Assembly (NCBI RefSeq): GCF_009761815.1
Contig: NZ_RWIN01000053.1
Coordinates: forward strand, 1 to 59,177
DNA: 59,177 nucleotides
DNA from: Pseudomonas sp. PB120
Lineage (GTDB): Bacteria > Pseudomonadota > Gammaproteobacteria > Pseudomonadales > Pseudomonadaceae
Direction: 5' to 3'
Translations under genes and position numbers: made by a program
The notes under the pieces: generated by a model
What the model saw: only the letters and a program-made list of their open reading frames with translations
What the model was told of the DNA's origin: nothing
The model's database searches: none
Part shown: positions 19,054 to 28,490 of the stretch, piece by piece
How the letters are laid out: every line of letters starts with the position of its first letter
How positions within the stretch are numbered: the first letter of the stretch is position 1

Positions 19054-20064
19054 ATGAGCCAGTCCTTTGATATTGCCGTGATCGGCGCCACCGGTACTGT
19101 CGGCGAAACGCTCGTGCAGATCCTGGAAGAGCGCGACTTCCCGGTCGGCAGCCTGCACCTGTTGGCCAGCAGCGAGTCTGCGGGGCACTCGGTGCCGTTT
19201 CGCGGCAAAAACGTGCGCGTGCGCGAGGTCGATGAGTTCGATTTCAGCAAAGTCCAGCTGGTGTTTTTCGCCGCAGGCCCGGCGGTCACCCTGAGTTTCG
19301 CCTCCCGCGCCACGGCCGCCGGTTGCTCGCTGATCGACTTGTCTGGCGCCTTGCCGGCCGATCAGGCGCCGCAAGTGGTCCCGGAAGCCAACGCACACGT
19401 CCTTTCTGGTCTGAAAAAGCCCTTCCAGGTCAGCAGCCCAAGCCCCTCGGCCACGACGCTGGCGGTGGTGCTGGCCCCATTGCTCGGCCTGCTCGACCTG
19501 CAGCGCATCAACCTGACCGCCAACCTGGCCGTTTCCGCCCAGGGTCGCGAAGCCGTCACCGAACTGGCCCGCCAAACCGCGGAGCTACTCAATGTACGAC
19601 CACTGGAGCCGACTTTTTTCGACCGGCAGATGGCGTTCAACCTGTTGGCGCAAGTCGGCAAGCCCGATGATCAGGGTCATACGCTGCTGGAAAAGCGCCT
19701 GGTGCGCGAACTCCGGCAGGTCATGGCGCTACCTTCTTTGAAGATTTCCGTGACTTGCATTCAAGCCCCGGTGTTTTTTGGCGATAGCTTTAGCGTGACC
19801 CTGCAATCCGCGAGCGAAGTCGACCTGGCGAAAGTCAACGCGGCACTGGAAGACGCACCGGGTATCGAACTGGTTGAAGCCGGCGATTATCCGACGGCGG
19901 TCGGTGATGCGGTAGGGCAGGACGTGGTGTACGTCGGTCGGGTTCGCCGGGGGATCGACGACCTGTCGGAACTAAATTTGTGGGCGACGTCAGATAACGT
20001 ACGCAAAGGCGCGGCGCTCAACGCTGTGCAGGTGGCTGAATTGTTGATAAAAGACCTTGTGTAA
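19054..20064 (+). CDS. usg: USG-1-like aspartate-semialdehyde dehydrogenase paralogue
   Basis: A 336-aa Rossmann protein of the aspartate-semialdehyde dehydrogenase superfamily (GATGTVGETLVQIL at residues 11-24). The catalytic NC(S/T) site is SSPSPSATT (127-135), so no cysteine is present. The usual GHS histidine reads GDS in APVFFGDSFSV, so the active-site histidine is also missing. It is therefore unlikely to reduce aspartyl phosphate. Such paralogues next to fimV and truA are known in Pseudomonas as USG-1. AGAGGTAG precedes the ATG. An open frame extends upstream to 18814, but that part is terminator and repeat. Function unknown. Confidence 0.88.
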   Translation: MSQSFDIAVIGATGTVGETLVQILEERDFPVGSLHLLASSESAGHSVPFRGKNVRVREVDEFDFSKVQLVFFAAGPAVTLSFASRATAAGCSLIDLSGALPADQAPQVVPEANAHVLSGLKKPFQVSSPSPSATTLAVVLAPLLGLLDLQRINLTANLAVSAQGREAVTELARQTAELLNVRPLEPTFFDRQMAFNLLAQVGKPDDQGHTLLEKRLVRELRQVMALPSLKISVTCIQAPVFFGDSFSVTLQSASEVDLAKVNAALEDAPGIELVEAGDYPTAVGDAVGQDVVYVGRVRRGIDDLSELNLWATSDNVRKGAALNAVQVAELLIKDLV

Positions 20065-20271
20065 AAGATACTTGGCAACAATTTGTCGAATGGTTCTAGT
20101 CGAGCGCTAAGCTTTGCCGGATGGCTGTTGGCGAGCCACTTCGTGTGGCTGGCATGGCACGAATGAAATGATCGCGCGCGACGACACTTCGCCGCCGCGC
20201 GCAATGCCTTACGGCAGCGGCTATTAACACCTTCTCGCTGGCCGAGGAATGTTCAAACAAAGGATGACGCT

Positions 20272-22944
20272 ATGGTTCAAGTTCGCAAACTGGTGTTAGC
20301 AATAGCGGCCGCCTCGGCGCTGTCCTCCGGTATGGCGCATGCACTCGGGCTCGGGGAGCTGACCCTGAAATCGACGCTGAACCAGCCTCTGGTGGCCGAA
20401 ATCGAGTTGCTCGACGTCAAGGACCTCACCGCTGCCGAAGTGGTGCCGAGCCTCGCGTCGCCCGACGATTTCGCCAAGGCCGGTGTCGACCGCCAGGCGT
20501 TTCTCAACGACCTGACGTTCACGCCGGTGCTCAACGCCAGCGGCAAAAGCATCCTGCGCGTGACGTCCAGCAAACCACTCTCCGAGCCGATGGTGAAATT
20601 CCTGGTTCAGGTGATGTGGCCCAACGGTCGCCTGCTGCGCGATTACAGCGTGCTGCTCGATCCGTCCAAATTCTCGCCGCAAACCGTTGATGCGGCCGCG
20701 CAACCTGCGCCGACTCAAACCGTCACCGCGCCGGTCACCGGTGCGACCAAACCGACCCAATACACCACGACGCCACGCGATACCCTGTGGGAAATCGCCG
20801 CCAAGGCACGCAATGGTGGGTCGGTCCAACAAACCATGCTGGCGATTCAGGCGCTGAACCCGGATGCCTTCATCGATGGCAACATCAACCGGCTGAAAAC
20901 CGGTCAGGTGCTGCGTCTGCCGGATCAAACCCAGAGCACCAGCCTGCCGCAACCCAAAGCCATCGCTGAGGTCGCCGCGCAGAACACCGCATGGCGTCAG
21001 GGGCGTCGCTATGTTGCGAAGCCCGCCAACGGGCAGCAACAGCTGGACGCTACCAAGCGTGCTCGCGCTGAAGGCCCTTCGTCGCAGGCTGCCAAGGACA
21101 AACTGAGCCTGGTCTCTGCGGAGACTGGCAAGAATCGTGGCAAGGGTGCTGCGGGCGACGCCAAGAACCTCAGCAACAAACTGGCCATCACTCAGGAAAG
21201 CCTCGACAGCACGCGTCGTGGCAATGCCGAACTGAAAAGCCGCATCACCGATCTGCAAAGTCAGATGGACAAGCTGCAACGCTTGATCGAACTGAAGAAC
21301 AATCAATTGGCCAAGATGCAGGCAGAAGGGAGCGCTACCGCACCTGCTGCGCCTGCTGCGCCTGCTGCGGCCGCTGAGCCCGCAGCGCCTGCTGCGCCGA
21401 TTTCCGCCGAGCTGGTGCCCAACCCCGCAGCCGCGCCGGCTGAAGTGGCGCCGGTCGCTCCAGCGCCAGTGGTCACTGCACCGGAGGCAACGCCAGCTCC
21501 GGTCGAGACCCCGATCGAGCCGGCACCCGTCGCCTCCGACGAGCAGAAATACAACGATTTGTTGACCAATCCGTACCTGCTGGGCCTGGCCGGCGGTGGT
21601 GCAGTGGTGCTCCTGCTGTTGCTGCTGTTGCTGGCCCGTCGTCGCAAGGCCCAGCAAGAAGCCGAGAAGCATCTGCGCATGGCTCGGGCCTTGTCTGAGG
21701 AGCAGGAGTTCTCCGTCGAGCAGGATCTGCCGGAAAGCAGCTTCGAAGGTCTGGAGGTTCCGCCGCCAAGCGTGAAGCTCGCGACCGCGCCGACTCCCGT
21801 ACCCGCACCCGCGCCAAAACCGGCGCCCGCGCCTTTGGTTGCTCCGGTAGTGATGACGACGCCGATCGCTGCACCACTGGTATCGCCGGCTGGCGAGCGC
21901 GATGACGATGTATTGAGCAAGGCTCAATCGCACATCGCTGCCGGTCGTCTGAATCAGGCGGCTGCGTTGCTGGAAGACGGCATCAAGCAAGAACCGCAAC
22001 GCAGTGACCTGCGCCTGAAACTGATGGAAGTCTATGGTCAGCAGGGCGATCGTGATGCGTTCGTTGTCCAGGAGCGCCAACTGGTCGCCAACGGTGACAA
22101 CTTCGCCCAAGTCGAACAGCTGAAAAGCCGCTTCCCGGCCATGGCCCTCGTGGCCGCTGGCGGTATTGCGGCAGCCGCCATCGCGGCCGAACTGGATGCG
22201 CAATACGTCAAGGACCTGTTGCTGGACGAACCGCAGGCGCCAGAGCCGGAGCCGGAATTGCCCGACGCCGATTTCGACAGCGCCTTCGACCTGAGCCTGG
22301 ATGACCTGGAAGCCGCGTCGCCTGCGGTGGTTGCGCCGGAGCCGGCACCCGAAGAGGTCGTCGAGCTGGACGAGTTCCCGCAGGAAGACGATTTGAGCTT
22401 TGAATCGGTGTTGCAGCAGCACACCGAAATCAAGGAAAACCTGGATGACCTGTCGGACTTCGACCTGGACATGGACCTGGGTGGCGATGCCTCGCCAGCG
22501 ACCTTGGCCGAGGACGATTTCCTGCTGAACCTGGATGACGACCTCAAGGATTTGCCAGCGCCTGCCACACCGGCCGTCCCTGACATGGCGCTGGGCGATC
22601 TCGACCTTCCTGCCGATTTCGATCTGTCGCTGGCCGATGAAATGGATGCACCGGATGCCTTCTCGGCCGAGCTCGATGACGTCAACGCCGAGCTTGAAAA
22701 GTTGTCCTCCAGCATCGGCGAGCCGACCTTCACGGCCGAAGACGCCATGGCCTCCGCGGCGGACGAACCGGACTTCGATTTCCTCTCCGGCACTGACGAA
22801 GTCGCCACCAAGCTCGATCTGGCCCAGGCCTACATCGACATGGGCGATAACGATGGCGCTCGGGATATTCTCAACGAGGTGGTGAGCGAAGGCGATGACG
22901 GTCAGAAGAGTGAAGCGCGGGAGATGCTTTCGCGTCTGGTTTGA
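20272..22944 (+). CDS. fimV: FimV polar hub / peptidoglycan-binding protein
   Basis: An 890-aa inner-membrane protein that organises type IV pili, polarity and, in P. aeruginosa, cAMP signalling. It has a signal peptide ending at about residue 25 (SGMAHA-LGL), a FimV N-terminal domain, and a periplasmic LysM at about 160-215 (TTPRDTLWEIAA). These are followed by a coiled coil (about 300-350) and a proline/alanine-rich linker. A single membrane helix lies at about 435-460 (GGGAVVLLLLLLLLA). The very acidic cytoplasmic region ends in the conserved FimV C-terminal TPR motif (KLDLAQAYIDMGDNDGARDIL). Length is typical. It stands alone between usg and truA with its own terminator. A ribosome site AAAGGATG precedes the ATG. 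Confidence 0.95.
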   Translation: MVQVRKLVLAIAAASALSSGMAHALGLGELTLKSTLNQPLVAEIELLDVKDLTAAEVVPSLASPDDFAKAGVDRQAFLNDLTFTPVLNASGKSILRVTSSKPLSEPMVKFLVQVMWPNGRLLRDYSVLLDPSKFSPQTVDAAAQPAPTQTVTAPVTGATKPTQYTTTPRDTLWEIAAKARNGGSVQQTMLAIQALNPDAFIDGNINRLKTGQVLRLPDQTQSTSLPQPKAIAEVAAQNTAWRQGRRYVAKPANGQQQLDATKRARAEGPSSQAAKDKLSLVSAETGKNRGKGAAGDAKNLSNKLAITQESLDSTRRGNAELKSRITDLQSQMDKLQRLIELKNNQLAKMQAEGSATAPAAPAAPAAAAEPAAPAAPISAELVPNPAAAPAEVAPVAPAPVVTAPEATPAPVETPIEPAPVASDEQKYNDLLTNPYLLGLAGGGAVVLLLLLLLLARRRKAQQEAEKHLRMARALSEEQEFSVEQDLPESSFEGLEVPPPSVKLATAPTPVPAPAPKPAPAPLVAPVVMTTPIAAPLVSPAGERDDDVLSKAQSHIAAGRLNQAAALLEDGIKQEPQRSDLRLKLMEVYGQQGDRDAFVVQERQLVANGDNFAQVEQLKSRFPAMALVAAGGIAAAAIAAELDAQYVKDLLLDEPQAPEPEPELPDADFDSAFDLSLDDLEAASPAVVAPEPAPEEVVELDEFPQEDDLSFESVLQQHTEIKENLDDLSDFDLDMDLGGDASPATLAEDDFLLNLDDDLKDLPAPATPAVPDMALGDLDLPADFDLSLADEMDAPDAFSAELDDVNAELEKLSSSIGEPTFTAEDAMASAADEPDFDFLSGTDEVATKLDLAQAYIDMGDNDGARDILNEVVSEGDDGQKSEAREMLSRLV

Positions 22945-22968
22945 GTGATCGACGCGCTGTAAACAGAG

Positions 22969-23000
22969 CGGCAGCCCATTGAGGCTGCCGTTTTTGTTTT
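22969..23000 (+). terminator. Intrinsic terminator of fimV
   Basis: CGGCAGCC (22969-22976), loop, GGCTGCCG (22983-22990), then TTTTTGTTTT. Confidence 0.93.
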
Positions 23001-23031
23001 ATCGGGGTGCGATGGCATTTTCTGGAATGCT

Positions 23032-23105
23032 ATCGCGAGCAGGCTCACTCCCACAGGGATCTCCAGTGTTTACAAAATCCTTGTGGGAGCGAGCCTGCTC
23101 GCGAT
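23032..23105. repeat. REP-like inverted doublet (GAGCGAGC type)
   Basis: ATCGCGAGCAGGCTCACTCC at 23032 is mirrored by GGGAGCGAGCCTGCTCGCGAT ending at 23105, with one mismatch in the left inner arm. It sits between the fimV terminator and the truA promoter. Confidence 0.85.
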
Positions 23106-23133
23106 GAGGCCAGAACAACCGGTAGAGATCTCA

Positions 23134-23162
23134 CTGGCATCCCCGCCCGACAGCCTTATAAT
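23134..23162 (+). promoter_or_regulatory. Probable promoter of truA
   Basis: A perfect -10 TATAAT (23157-23162) has CTGGCA (23134-23139) 17 bases upstream as a weak -35. It implies transcription from about 23169, after the fimV terminator. Confidence 0.6.
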
Positions 23163-23227
23163 GCCCGCCTTTGCGTACATCAGCAGGCTGTCCCTCCTTG
23201 GCAAACATAGATAACCCGGCCGCCGAA

Positions 23228-24052
23228 ATGGCAGCCGACGGCTTTTACCGGATCGCCTTGGGCGTTGAATACAAAGGCTCGCGCTATCGCGGCTGGCAGC
23301 GCCAGGCCTCCGGTGTGCTCACGGTGCAGGAAACCCTGGAAAATGCGTTGTCCAAGGTCGCCGACTCGCCGGTGTCGCTGCTCTGCGCCGGACGCACCGA
23401 CGCGGGCGTGCATGCCTGCGGACAAGTGGTGCATTTCGACACACAGGTCGAGCGGTCGATGAAAGCCTGGGTCATGGGCGCGAACATCAATTTGCCCCAC
23501 GACGTCAGCGTCAGCTGGGCCAAGGTCATGCCATCGCATTTTCATGCGCGGTTCAAGGCCATCGCCAGGCGTTATCGCTACGTGATCTACAACGATCAGA
23601 TCCGTCCGGCGCACCTGAACGAAGAAATCACCTGGAACCACCGCCCGCTGGACGTCGAGCGCATGGCCGAAGCCGCGCAGTATCTGGTCGGTACCCACGA
23701 CTTCAGCGCTTTCCGTGCCGGCCAGTGCCAGGCCAAATCGCCGGTCAAGGAGCTGCATCACCTGCGCGTCACGCGTCACGGCAAGATGATCGTGCTGGAC
23801 ATCCGTGCCAGCGCGTTCCTGCACCATATGGTGCGCAACATCGCTGGCGTGCTGATGACCATCGGTGCCGGCGAGCGCCCGGTGGAGTGGATGAAAGAAG
23901 TGCTCGAAAGTCGTATTCGCCGTTCGGGAGGGGTTACGGCGCATCCGTTTGGGCTGTATCTGGTGCAAGTCGAGTACCGCGACGAGTTCGAATTGCCCGA
24001 GCGTTACATCGGTCCACATTTCCTGACGGGTTTCACCGAACTTGACGGCTGA
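23228..24052 (+). CDS. truA: tRNA pseudouridine(38-40) synthase
   Basis: Makes pseudouridine at positions 38-40 of many tRNAs. The catalytic aspartate is in CAGRTDAGVHACGQVVHFD and the N-terminal IALGVEYKGSRYRGWQRQ is typical. The start is uncertain. ATG 23228 gives 274 aa but lacks a clear ribosome-binding site. In-frame TTG codons at 23198 (MANIDNP-) and 23171 would add 10 or 19 residues, and the TTG at 23198 is a realistic alternative given the promoter at 23134-23162. truA, trpF, accD and folC run in the same direction with short gaps. Confidence 0.93.
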   Translation: MAADGFYRIALGVEYKGSRYRGWQRQASGVLTVQETLENALSKVADSPVSLLCAGRTDAGVHACGQVVHFDTQVERSMKAWVMGANINLPHDVSVSWAKVMPSHFHARFKAIARRYRYVIYNDQIRPAHLNEEITWNHRPLDVERMAEAAQYLVGTHDFSAFRAGQCQAKSPVKELHHLRVTRHGKMIVLDIRASAFLHHMVRNIAGVLMTIGAGERPVEWMKEVLESRIRRSGGVTAHPFGLYLVQVEYRDEFELPERYIGPHFLTGFTELDG

Positions 24053-24115
24053 CGCCCTCGAACGCATTTGCTACCATCCGGGACTTTCCCGGATTTGCCT
24101 TGAGGTTGTATCGAC

Positions 24116-24733
24116 ATGTCGGCCGTTCGCAGCAAGATTTGCGGGATTACCCGCATAGAAGATGCGTTGGCAGCGGTTGAAGCTGGGGCCGATGCCATCG
24201 GATTCGTGTTCTACGCCAAGAGCCCGCGGGCCGTGACGTTTCAGCAGGCGCGCTCGATCATCAAGGCGCTGCCGCCGTTCGTGACCACCGTGGGTTTGTT
24301 CGTCAATGCCAGTCGTTGTGAGCTGGGCGAGTTGCTCGACGCCGTGCCGCTGGACCTGTTGCAGTTCCATGGCGACGAAACCGCTGCCGACTGCGAAGGC
24401 TGGCACCGGCCGTATATCAAGGCACTGCGGGTCAAGGCCGGTGATGACATCGCGGCGGCATGCGATGCGTTTCCGAGTGCCAGCGGTATCCTGCTCGACG
24501 CATACGTTGAGGGCATTCCCGGGGGAACCGGAGAAGCATTCGACTGGTCTCTGATACCGCAAGGTTTAAGCAAGCCGATTATCCTGGCGGGTGGATTGAC
24601 CCCGGATAACGTCGCCGAGGCGATTGCCAGGGTTCGACCTTACGCCGTGGATGTTAGCGGCGGGGTAGAGGCGAGCAAGGGCATCAAGGATCACGCAAAA
24701 ATTCAGGCATTCATCAACGCAGTACGCGGTTGA
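24116..24733 (+). CDS. trpF: Phosphoribosylanthranilate isomerase
   Basis: Amadori rearrangement step of tryptophan synthesis; a TIM barrel of 205 aa. The general base cysteine lies in SKICGITR (about residue 8) and the general acid aspartate in ILLDAYVEG (about 127). GGLTPDNV and DVSGGVE form the phosphate-binding end. It is unlinked to other trp genes here, as is known for pseudomonads, and sits 63 bases after truA. TTGAGG lies before the ATG. Confidence 0.96.
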   Translation: MSAVRSKICGITRIEDALAAVEAGADAIGFVFYAKSPRAVTFQQARSIIKALPPFVTTVGLFVNASRCELGELLDAVPLDLLQFHGDETAADCEGWHRPYIKALRVKAGDDIAAACDAFPSASGILLDAYVEGIPGGTGEAFDWSLIPQGLSKPIILAGGLTPDNVAEAIARVRPYAVDVSGGVEASKGIKDHAKIQAFINAVRG

Positions 24734-24915
24734 TGTGACGGCTGGCACACTGCCGCCGTCCACAGGCATGGCTGAGGGTTTTTGGGGTGTACGCAGGTCA
24801 CGTTTAGCTGATCCGGCAACCCGCCAATCATCGCCGCACATATGAATTTAGCTCAAGGGCATACGCGGGGCTGCGAACCAGAGCGTTCGGGCCGCCGGTA
24901 CTGGAGAAAGAAAGC

Positions 24916-25836
24916 ATGAGCAACTGGTTAGTAGACAAACTGATCCCTTCGATCATGCGTTCCGAGGTCAAGAAGAGCTCGGTGCCTGAAGGTCTGTGGC
25001 ACAAATGCCCGTCTTGCGAGGCTGTGCTGTATCGTCCGGAGCTGGAAAAGACCCTGGATGTTTGCCCCAAGTGCAACCACCACATGCGTATTGGCGCCCG
25101 CGCCCGTATCGACATCTTCCTCGACGCGGAAGGCCGTGCCGAACTGGGTGCGGACCTGGAGCCGGTCGACCGCCTGAAATTCCGTGACGGCAAGAAGTAC
25201 AAGGACCGCCTGACCGCTGCACAGAAGCAGACCGGCGAAAAAGACGCACTGGTCTCGATGAGCGGCACCCTGCTGGGCATGCCGGTCGTGGTTTCGGCGT
25301 TTGAATTCTCTTTCATGGGCGGTTCGATGGGCGCCATCGTTGGCGAGCGCTTCGTGCGCGCCGCCAATTATGCGCTGGAAAACAAATGCCCGATGATCTG
25401 CTTCGCCGCCTCCGGTGGCGCGCGGATGCAGGAAGCCCTGATTTCCCTGATGCAAATGGCCAAGACCTCCGCGGTGCTGGCGCGTCTGCGTGAAGAAGGC
25501 ATTCCGTTCATTTCCGTGCTGACCGACCCGGTCTACGGTGGCGTTTCCGCGAGTCTGGCCATGCTGGGTGACGTGATCGTCGGTGAGCCGAAAGCCCTGA
25601 TCGGTTTTGCCGGTCCGCGCGTGATCGAGCAAACCGTGCGCGAAAAACTGCCGGAAGGCTTCCAGCGCAGCGAGTTCCTGCTGGAGCACGGCGCCATCGA
25701 CATGATCGTTCACCGTCAGGAACTGCGTCCGCGCCTGGGCAACCTGTTGGCACAGATGATGGGTCTGCCGACGCCTAAATTCGTCGCCGCCCCCATTGAG
25801 CCGATCGTGGTTCCACCGGTACCTGCCAACCTATGA
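24916..25836 (+). CDS. accD: Acetyl-CoA carboxylase carboxyltransferase beta subunit
   Basis: Beta subunit of the carboxyltransferase that makes malonyl-CoA with AccA. The 306-aa protein has the N-terminal zinc ribbon [11 protein letters not shown]...CPKCNHH (about residues 31-56). The crotonase-like core contains [12 protein letters not shown] and [21 protein letters not shown]. The start codon of folC overlaps its stop (ATGA), so the two are translationally coupled. AAAGAAAGC lies before the ATG. Confidence 0.97.
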   Translation: MSNWLVDKLIPSIMRSEVKKSSVPEGLWHKCPSCEAVLYRPELEKTLDVCPKCNHHMRIGARARIDIFLDAEGRAELGADLEPVDRLKFRDGKKYKDRLTAAQKQTGEKDALVSMSGTLLGMPVVVSAFEFSFMGGSMGAIVGERFVRAANYALENKCPMICFAASGGARMQEALISLMQMAKTSAVLARLREEGIPFISVLTDPVYGGVSASLAMLGDVIVGEPKALIGFAGPRVIEQTVREKLPEGFQRSEFLLEHGAIDMIVHRQELRPRLGNLLAQMMGLPTPKFVAAPIEPIVVPPVPANL

Positions 25837-27140
25837 CCCAACGTACCCTTGGCGAGTGGCTCGCCTACCTTGAGCAGTTGCACCCTTCGGCCATCGATAT
25901 GGGGCTGGAGCGCTCGCAACAGGTAGCGTCCCGCATGGGACTGGGCCAGCCGGCGCCTCGGGTGATCACGGTCACCGGCACCAACGGCAAGGGGTCTACC
26001 TGTGCATTCGTGGCTTCATTGCTGCGGGCGCAGGGCCTGAGCGTCGGTGTCTATAATTCTCCGCACCTGCTGCGTTACAACGAGCGGGTGCAGGTCAACG
26101 GCGTCGAAGCCACTGACGCCGAGCTGTGCCAGGCCTTTGCCGCGGTTGAGGCGGGCCGTGGCGACACGTCCCTGACGTACTTCGAAATGGGCACGCTGGC
26201 GGCGTTCTGGCTGTTTCAACAGGCCGGTCTTGATGCTGTGGTGCTGGAAGTCGGGTTGGGCGGGCGTCTGGATACGGTCAACGTGGTGGATGCCGACATG
26301 GCGCTGGTGACCAGCATCGGCGTCGATCACGCGGATTACCTGGGCAATACCCGTGAGTCCGTGGCATACGAAAAGGCCGGCATCTTCCGCCAGGGCGCAC
26401 CTGCGCTTTGCGGTGACCTGAATCCTCCGCAACCTCTGCTGGATAAAGCGCGTGAGCTGGCTTGCCCGTTTTTCCTGCGGGGGCGCGACTTCGATCTCGG
26501 CGTAACAGATACTAATTGGCAGTGGCGCGGCCTGGACGCTCAGGGGCGTATGGTCGAGTTGCGCGATCTGCCGTTGCTCGATCTGCCGATGGAGAACGCG
26601 GCGCTGGCGCTGCAGGCTTATCTGTTGCTCGGTTTACCGTGGGATGAAGCCCAGATAATTGATGCGCTGAAATCGACTCGAGTCGTCGGCCGTCTTGATC
26701 GCCGTCAGTACACCTGGCAGGGCAAGCGTCTTAATCTGTTGCTGGATGTGGGGCATAACCCGCATGCAGCGGAGTATCTGGCCCGCCGTCTGGCCAGTCG
26801 ACCTCCTGTCGGCAAGCGTCTGGCAGTGTTCGGGTTGCTGGCGGACAAGGATCTGGACGGTGTAGTCGGCGAATTGAGTGCCAGTGTCCAGCACTGGGCC
26901 GTCGCGCCACTGGATTCGCCTCGCGCGCGTCCGGTTGCTGATTTGCAGGCGGCATTGCAGGCGCTTGGGGCATCGGTAACGTCCTATGACAGCGTGGCGG
27001 CCGCCCTGGAAGGGCAAAGTGCGCTGGCGACAAGTGACGACGAGATTCTGTTGTTCGGATCATTTTATTGTGTCGCCGAGGCCCTAGAATGGCTTGACCG
27101 GCGCTCCACGGAGGAAGCGGCAAATGGCATTGCTGGATAA
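25833..27140 (+). CDS. folC: Folylpolyglutamate / dihydrofolate synthase
   Basis: Bifunctional ligase adding glutamate to dihydropteroate and folates. The 435-aa protein carries the Mur-ligase-type ATP loop [14 protein letters not shown] (about residues 47-60), [25 protein letters not shown] and the C-terminal [14 protein letters not shown]. It overlaps accD by 4 bases and the next gene (SPOR protein) by 17, the usual accD-folC-dedD order. Confidence 0.96.
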   Translation: MTQRTLGEWLAYLEQLHPSAIDMGLERSQQVASRMGLGQPAPRVITVTGTNGKGSTCAFVASLLRAQGLSVGVYNSPHLLRYNERVQVNGVEATDAELCQAFAAVEAGRGDTSLTYFEMGTLAAFWLFQQAGLDAVVLEVGLGGRLDTVNVVDADMALVTSIGVDHADYLGNTRESVAYEKAGIFRQGAPALCGDLNPPQPLLDKARELACPFFLRGRDFDLGVTDTNWQWRGLDAQGRMVELRDLPLLDLPMENAALALQAYLLLGLPWDEAQIIDALKSTRVVGRLDRRQYTWQGKRLNLLLDVGHNPHAAEYLARRLASRPPVGKRLAVFGLLADKDLDGVVGELSASVQHWAVAPLDSPRARPVADLQAALQALGASVTSYDSVAAALEGQSALATSDDEILLFGSFYCVAEALEWLDRRSTEEAANGIAG

Positions 27141-27789
27141 GGCATACAAACAGCGCATGGTTGGCGCCCTGGTTCTGGTGGCGCTGGCGGTGATTTTCCT
27201 GCCGATGCTGTTTTCCCGTCAGGACGAGCAGCGTCAGGTGACGGTCGAAGCTCCGGCTGCGCCTCAAGCGCCTTCCGTGCCGCAGGTGCAGGTCGAGCCG
27301 GTGGTCGTGCCTGAGCCGCAAGCGTTGCCGCAAGAGCCGGTGCCGAGCGACGATGAAATTGCACAGCAGGAAGCGCCGCCGAAACCGGTTGCGTCCGTTG
27401 CGCCGGTCGCGCCTGTGCCTGTTGCCAAGCCGGCCGCTCCAGCCCCGGCGCCGGCATTGGCCGCCAAGCCTGCTGCGGCGCCGTCTCAGCCGATAGCTGC
27501 CGCACCGGGCAAGCCGGACACCACGCAAAGCCGCATCGATGCCAATGGCCTGTCGGTCAGTTGGTCGGTGCAGCTTGCCAGTCTTTCCAGTCGTGCCAGT
27601 GCCGAAAGCTTGCAGAAAACCCTGCGCAGCCAGGGTTACAATGCCTATATCCGCACCGCCGATGGCAAGAACCGGGTGTTTGTCGGACCGCTGATCGAGC
27701 GGGCTGAGGCCGACCGTCTGCGTGACTTGCTGAGCCGCCAACAGAACCTCAAAGGGTTTGTGGTGCGCTTCCAGCCTGAGCGCGGTTGA
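27124..27789 (+). CDS. dedD: SPOR-domain protein (DedD-like)
   Basis: A 221-aa single-pass inner-membrane protein. A short cytoplasmic head ends in one membrane helix (about residues 15-32, VGALVLVALAVIFLPMLF). A long proline/alanine-rich periplasmic linker follows, then a C-terminal SPOR domain (about 140-220, SWSVQLASLSSRASAESLQKTLR), which binds denuded septal peptidoglycan. This is the architecture of DedD, a septal-ring protein. The start at 27124 lies inside the end of folC. cvpA follows after 99 bases. Confidence 0.92.
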   Translation: MALLDKAYKQRMVGALVLVALAVIFLPMLFSRQDEQRQVTVEAPAAPQAPSVPQVQVEPVVVPEPQALPQEPVPSDDEIAQQEAPPKPVASVAPVAPVPVAKPAAPAPAPALAAKPAAAPSQPIAAAPGKPDTTQSRIDANGLSVSWSVQLASLSSRASAESLQKTLRSQGYNAYIRTADGKNRVFVGPLIERAEADRLRDLLSRQQNLKGFVVRFQPERG

Positions 27790-27888
27790 AAACTATCGAC
27801 CCGATTTGAAAAGCACTGACAATCGCAGCTTACCGATAAGCATGGGCTCTGCTAAAATGCGCCGCCTTATCCGTCTGTAGGCTGCACT

Positions 27889-28449
27889 GTGCCATTTACC
27901 TGGGTTGACTGGGCGATCGTTGCAATCGTCGCCATCTCCGCATTGATCAGTTTGAGCCGCGGCTTCGTCAAGGAAGCACTATCGCTGGTGACCTGGATCA
28001 TCGCAGGAGTCGTCGCCTGGATGTTCGGTGGTTCATTGTCCGAGTACCTCGCCGGATACATCGAAACGCCATCGGCTCGCGTGATCGCGGGCTGTGCCAT
28101 CATGTTTGTCGCCACCTTAATCGTGGGCGCAATGATCAATTATCTTATCGGCGAGTTGGTACGCGTCACCGGGCTATCCGGGACCGATCGATTCCTCGGC
28201 ATGGCCTTCGGCGCCGCGCGTGGCGTGTTGCTGGTGGTCGTGGCGGTCGGGCTGTTAAGCCTGGGGCCGGTACAGCAGGACGGGTGGTGGCAACAGTCAC
28301 AGCTCGTGCCAAAATTTCTATTGGTCGCAGACTGGTCCAAAAACCTGATCCTCGGGTGGAGCAGTCAGTGGCTTGCCAGCGGTATCAGCGTACCCGTTGA
28401 GATACCGTTCAAGGAGCACCTCTTGCCGACGGCCAAAACGCCTCAGTGA
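27889..28449 (+). CDS. cvpA: CvpA-family membrane protein
   Basis: A 186-aa inner-membrane protein, required for colicin V production and linked to envelope stress tolerance in enterics. Four hydrophobic helices lie in the first 130 residues, and WVDWAIVAIVAISALISLSRGFVKEAL is the family N-terminus (read in two pieces: WVDWAIVAIVAI, SRGFVKEAL). The start is GTG after a weak GTAGG. It is next to purF as in most gamma-proteobacteria; 41 bases separate the two. Confidence 0.93.
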   Translation: MPFTWVDWAIVAIVAISALISLSRGFVKEALSLVTWIIAGVVAWMFGGSLSEYLAGYIETPSARVIAGCAIMFVATLIVGAMINYLIGELVRVTGLSGTDRFLGMAFGAARGVLLVVVAVGLLSLGPVQQDGWWQQSQLVPKFLLVADWSKNLILGWSSQWLASGISVPVEIPFKEHLLPTAKTPQ

Positions 28450-28490
28450 GTTGTGTTCAGTTCAGATCCATTAAGTAGGGGTTGCGTCGC

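Noticed and set aside
20065..20271. Possible sigma54 promoter before fimV (TGGCATGGCACG)
   Set aside because: The GC element expected 10-11 bases after GG is missing, so the -24/-12 pattern is not met.
20296..22422. A 708-codon minus-strand frame opposite fimV
   Set aside because: Composition is that of an antisense shadow (Arg/Gln/His-rich), with no recognisable domain and no ribosome-binding site.
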